From positions 7,390,501 to 7,454,500 of the forward strand of contig NC_053044.1 in assembly GCF_003473485.1 (NCBI RefSeq): 64,000 nucleotides of DNA. The letters are read 5' to 3'. The DNA comes from Medicago truncatula. Lineage: Eukaryota; Streptophyta; Magnoliopsida; Fabales; Fabaceae. The notes beneath the pieces are model-generated. The model ran no database searches and was not told the DNA's origin. It worked only from the letters and a program-made list of their open reading frames with translations. Positions within the stretch are counted from its first letter, which is position 1. The number at the start of each line of letters is the position of its first letter. Position numbers and translations under genes: made by a program. Below, one piece after another: positions 60,478 to 64,000 of the stretch.

Positions 60478-60489
60478 TGATACAAGAGT

Positions 60490-61130
60490 TAGAGTACAAA
60501 ATATTGTCCTGAATTAATAATTTTAGTATTAAATGAAGTTCAATTGGACTGTGCTTATGCAAAATATTAGTATTAATATGAAGATCAAAATATTAGTATT
60601 AATAATTTTTTCATTTACTAAATTCAAAAAAATAAAAATAATAAATTGCCCTGAATTAATAAATCTTTAATTTATTTTAGAACTCTAAATTTCATGTAAA
60701 TTGTATGTATGCTTTAAGTGTTTGACAATGATATTCCAAGTTCCAACTATGTATAGAAGTTTGACGAATATTTGAAACATAATATCAAGTTTGATGAATA
60801 TCACATTTTAGATAAGTTTGATTTGATGAATATTTTAAACATAATTTCATGTTATTATGAGAAAATGATCTAACTCTTTCAATGCTCAGTAAGACAAAAT
60901 CTAATTTATTTCATTTTCACATTTGAAGTATTTAATAAAATCTTTTACTCCCCTCTAAAAAAAAAAAAAATCTTTTACTAGTTTCTTTAACATTCCATTA
61001 TTTTAAATTTATTAGAACTCTACACTTCATGTAAAATGTATGTTTTAAGTGTTTGACATTGATATTCCAACTATGTATAGAAAGATAATTCTTGTTCTAT
61101 TTTGCTTAACCGAAAATAACTAAATGATTA
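60490..61130. other. AT-rich sequence upstream of the CNL pseudogene
   Basis: No NB-ARC or coiled-coil coding sequence here, which confirms that the following gene lacks its 5' part. Related phrases occur twice (TTCATGTAAA..TGTATG and TTTGACA(A/T)TGATATTCCAA at about 60690-60740 and 61027-61068), so a local duplication has occurred. Confidence 0.5.
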
Positions 61131-63460
61131 TTGTTTTCTGAAGCTGAATGGTTTAAGATATTGGAGACCGATATGTGGCATGTATCGAAGGGTGGTGATG
61201 AAATTAACTCAGTATTGAGATTGAGTTACCATAATCTCCCTTCCAATCTAAAGCGTTGTTTTGCCTATTGTTCAATATTTCCCAAGGGTTATGAATTTGA
61301 AAAGGATGAATTGATCAAGCTTTGGATGGCAGAAGGTTTGCTGAAATGTTGCGGAAGAGACAAAAGTGAAGAAGAGTTGGGTAATGAATTCTTGGATGAT
61401 CTAGAGTCCATTTCATTTTTTCAAGAACCACTATATTCATGGGGGGATAAAAGTTTTGTCATGCATGATCTTGTCAATGATTTGGCAAAATCAGAGTCCA
61501 ATGAGTTTTGCTTACAAATTGAGGGTGATAGTCTGCAAGATATATCTGAAAGAACACGACATGTTTGCTGCTATCTCGATTTGGAAGATGATGTAGGAAT
61601 ATTGAATCACATTTCTAAGATCAAGGGATTACGCAGCTTGTTGGTATTACCACGAGACTACGGTGAAGAATGCTTCATGATAAGCAACAATTTGCAACGT
61701 GATTTATTTTCGAAACTAAAATATTTGCGGATGTTGTCGTTCTATGGTTGTGAACTCAGAGAGCTATCAGGTGAGATAGGAAATCTAAAGCTTTTGCGAT
61801 ATCTAAACCTGACTAAATCATTAATTGAAAGGTTGCCTGACTCAATTTGTAAGCTGTACAAATTAGAGACTCTGATACTGGAACGCTGTTCTGAATTGAC
61901 TATACTCCCTTCAAAATTTTACAAACTTGTGAGTTTACGCCATCTTAATCTCAAAGGATGTAATATAAAGAAAATGCCAAAGCAGATGGGGAGTCTAAAC
62001 CATCTTCAAACACTGAGTCATTTTGTTGTGGGAGAGGAGAATGGGTCTAATATTCAGGAGTTGGGTAATCTCAATCGTCTTCAAGGGGAACTTTGTATTT
62101 CAGGGATGGAACATGTCATCGATCCCGTGGATGCTGCAGGAGCAAATTTGAAAGATAAGAAACATGTAGAAGAATTAAATATGGAGTGGAGTTACAAATT
62201 CAATACCAATGGAAGAGAATCAGATGTCTTTGAGGCTCTTCAACCAAATAGCAGCTTGAAGAGGCTTATCATCTCACACTACAAAGGTAATAGGTTTGCA
62301 AATTGGATGAGGGGTTGTGATTTACCCAACTTAGTTTCAATTAGACTAACTCACTGTGCTTTATGTTCCGAGTTGCCACCACTTGGACAACTCCCTTCTC
62401 TCAAAGAGATTTCAATTTCAGGCTGTGATAAAATAAGGATCATAGGGAAAGAATTTTATGGCAATAATTCCACAAATGTTCCATTCAGATCCCTTGAAAT
62501 TCTGCATTTTGATTCGATGTCGGAATGGGAGGAATGGTCACGTCTTGAAGGGTTTCCTTTGCTTAAAGAACTTTCTATAAGAAAATGTCCCAAGTTGAAA
62601 AGGGCTCTGCCTCAACACCTCCCTTCTTTGCAAAAATTGGAGATTAATGATTGCAAGATGTTGGAAGCATCAATTCCCAAGTGTGATAATATGATAGAGT
62701 TAGATATACAGAAATGTGATAGAATTTTGGTAAATGAATTGCCGACAAGTTTGAAAAGGTTATTCCTTTGTGATAATCAGTACACCGAGTTCTCCGTGGA
62801 CCAAAATCTAATCAATGTTCTCTTTCTTGAAGAGTTGAAGTTGGATTTCAGAGGCTGTGTAAACTGTGCCTCTTTGGATTTACGTTGCTTTAATTCTCTA
62901 AGCTATCTTTCAATAAAAGGATGGGGCTCCTCCTCATTACCTTTTTCACTACACTTGTTCACCAAACTTCATTATCTGTATCTGCACGGTTGTCCAAAGC
63001 TGGAATCCCTTCCAATGGGTGGTTTGCCTTTCAACTTGAGGGGCCTGTCAATATACAATTGCCCAAAACTGATTGGTTCGAGAGAGGAGTGGGGTTTGTT
63101 CAACTCAATTCCTTGAAATGGTTCTACGTTGCTGATGAGTTTGAAAACGTGGAGTCCTTCCCAAAGGAGAATCTGCTGCCACCAACTCTTACTGATCTTA
63201 ATGTGATAAATTGTTCAAAGCTAAGAATAATGAACAAAAAGGGTTTTCTCCACCTCAAATCTCTCCAATCCTTACATATTTACAACTGTCCTAGTCTTGA
63301 GAGCTTGCCAGAGAAGGAGGATCTACCCAACTCCCTTTCTGAATTGGATATTAGAGATTGTGGAATAATAAAGGAGAAGTATGAAAAGGAGGGAGGAGAG
63401 CGTTGGCATACAATTTGTCACACCCCGAATGTGTGGATTGACCACATTAAGCAGAAATGA
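61131..63460 (+). pseudogene. CC-NB-LRR (CNL) resistance gene, 5'-truncated
   Basis: The frame 61131-63116 starts inside the ARC region (EWFKILETDMWHVSKGGDEI) with a stop just upstream and no suitable ATG. It keeps RNBS-D/winged helix (LKRCFAYCSIFPKGYEFEKD), the MHD motif (FVMHDLVNDLAKS) and about 18 LRRs of the legume CNL type (LRYLNLTKSLIERLPDSICK and so on). The coiled coil, P-loop, kinase-2, RNBS-B and GLPL motifs are missing. Near 63,100 one base is lost (GLFNSIP-stop in place of an expected Q-L-N-S-L-K run), and the last about 115 residues continue in the next frame to 63460 (ending WHTICHTPNVWIDHIKQK). A 3' non-coding exon (63621-63749) is still flanked by good splice sites. The intact family senses pathogen effectors in the cytoplasm; this copy cannot bind nucleotide. 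Confidence 0.85.
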
Positions 63461-63789
63461 GATGTTATGGGTCCCACTTTTGTGGTCAAATCTTTTTGGT
63501 TCGAAAGGTACGAACATATTATTAACCAAACCATTGCATCAAATCTCTTCGTAATTCTTCTTAATTTTATTTCCCTTTTTTATATTCTTATTTTTTCTGA
63601 CTTCAATTTATTTTCCCAGGCTAAGAGGATTTTGCGTTTGGAATGGTGTGAACAGTGGTGGCAATTTATTTTTGAGGGTATTCTGGTAAATGATGACTGT
63701 GGTCTTTTACCCAAATGGAGTTCGCAACAAATATTTTTTCCTCTTCAGGTGAATTACTCCCTATGTGCATGTTTGGATTAACCGAGCTA

Positions 63790-64000
63790 CTACCTCCGTC
63801 CCTAATTATAAGACCCTTTTGGAAAAAAAATTTGTCCCTTTTTATAAGACCCCTTTGCTATTTCCAACTACATTAATTATTTCTTTACATACATGCCTCT
63901 ATTAAATATACATATTTTTCTTCAATCAACAATAAATAACATGTTAAAAACATAAATCATCTCTCTCTTAAAGGATAAAATTGTAAAAACAATACTAATT
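63790..64000. mobile_element. Stowaway MITE, cut by the window edge
   Basis: Begins CTACCTCCGTCCCTA after TA and follows the element at 45,734 at about 90 percent identity to the last base shown. Confidence 0.85.

Noticed and set aside
1-64000. CRISPR arrays, operons, riboswitches, rRNA or complete tRNA genes
   Set aside because: None seen; the tandem arrays are minisatellites without spacer-repeat architecture and the genome is a plant nuclear one.

Overview
The window is plant nuclear DNA. It has AT-rich intergenic sequence, GT-AG introns, TATA boxes, a typical angiosperm gene set (AHL/PPC, F-box/FBD, remorin, CC-NB-LRR) and dense angiosperm transposons (MULE, CACTA, hAT and Stowaway-like MITEs, L1-type LINEs, tRNA-derived SINEs, Ty1 and Ty3 relics). 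The repeat families and F-box/FBD and CNL styles resemble a papilionoid legume of the Medicago/Trifolium kind. That assignment is inference.

Layout. 0-1.1 kb: first exon and TATA box of a leftward gene that leaves the window. 1.1-5 kb: non-coding, with a Stowaway-like MITE, a SINE and several tiny poly(A)-type insertions. 5.1-10.4 kb (minus): gene A, six exons, basic N-terminus, coiled coil and seven 56-residue repeats; its first intron is swollen by a LINE relic and a hairpin element. 10.9-13.6 kb: a LINE 3' end, a hAT-type MITE holding a SINE, and a Ty3/Gypsy fossil in minus orientation. 13,619-21,154: a complete-ended 7.5-kb Mutator-like element with a perfect 9-bp target duplication. It carries a transposase fused to an OTU cysteine-protease domain and, in the opposite direction, a plant-mobile-domain (PMD) gene. 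22.0-23.9 kb (plus): AHL-type PPC gene without an AT-hook. 26.0-27.6 kb (minus): gene B, a shortened paralogue of gene A ending beside an F-box relic. 28-29.5 kb: two LINE fragments facing away from each other. 31.4-34.7 kb: LTR-like sequence, an F-box/FBD relic and a Ty1/Copia fossil. 39.1-40.7 kb (minus): intact-looking F-box/FBD gene. 42.1-43.5 kb (plus): F-box pseudogene with a doubled F-box. 45.5-47.6 kb (minus): five-exon remorin with MITEs in two introns. 48.3-56.9 kb: a Ty3/Gypsy fossil split by a 6,970-bp CACTA element encoding a Transposase_24-type protein but no visible TNP2 transposase. 58.6-60.2 kb: a hAT-like element, a SINE and a MITE. 61.1-63.5 kb (plus): 5'-truncated CC-NB-LRR pseudogene. 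A Stowaway MITE runs off the right end.

How the parts relate. The host genes are not a pathway; they are scattered genes and decaying multigene-family members between transposons. The most system-like unit is the MULE, where a DNA-binding/DDE transposase with a C-terminal OTU peptidase and a divergent PMD gene share one pair of terminal repeats. Its transposase has one frame shift, its third catalytic acid appears replaced, and the PMD gene has one in-frame stop, so this copy is probably not autonomous although its ends look young.
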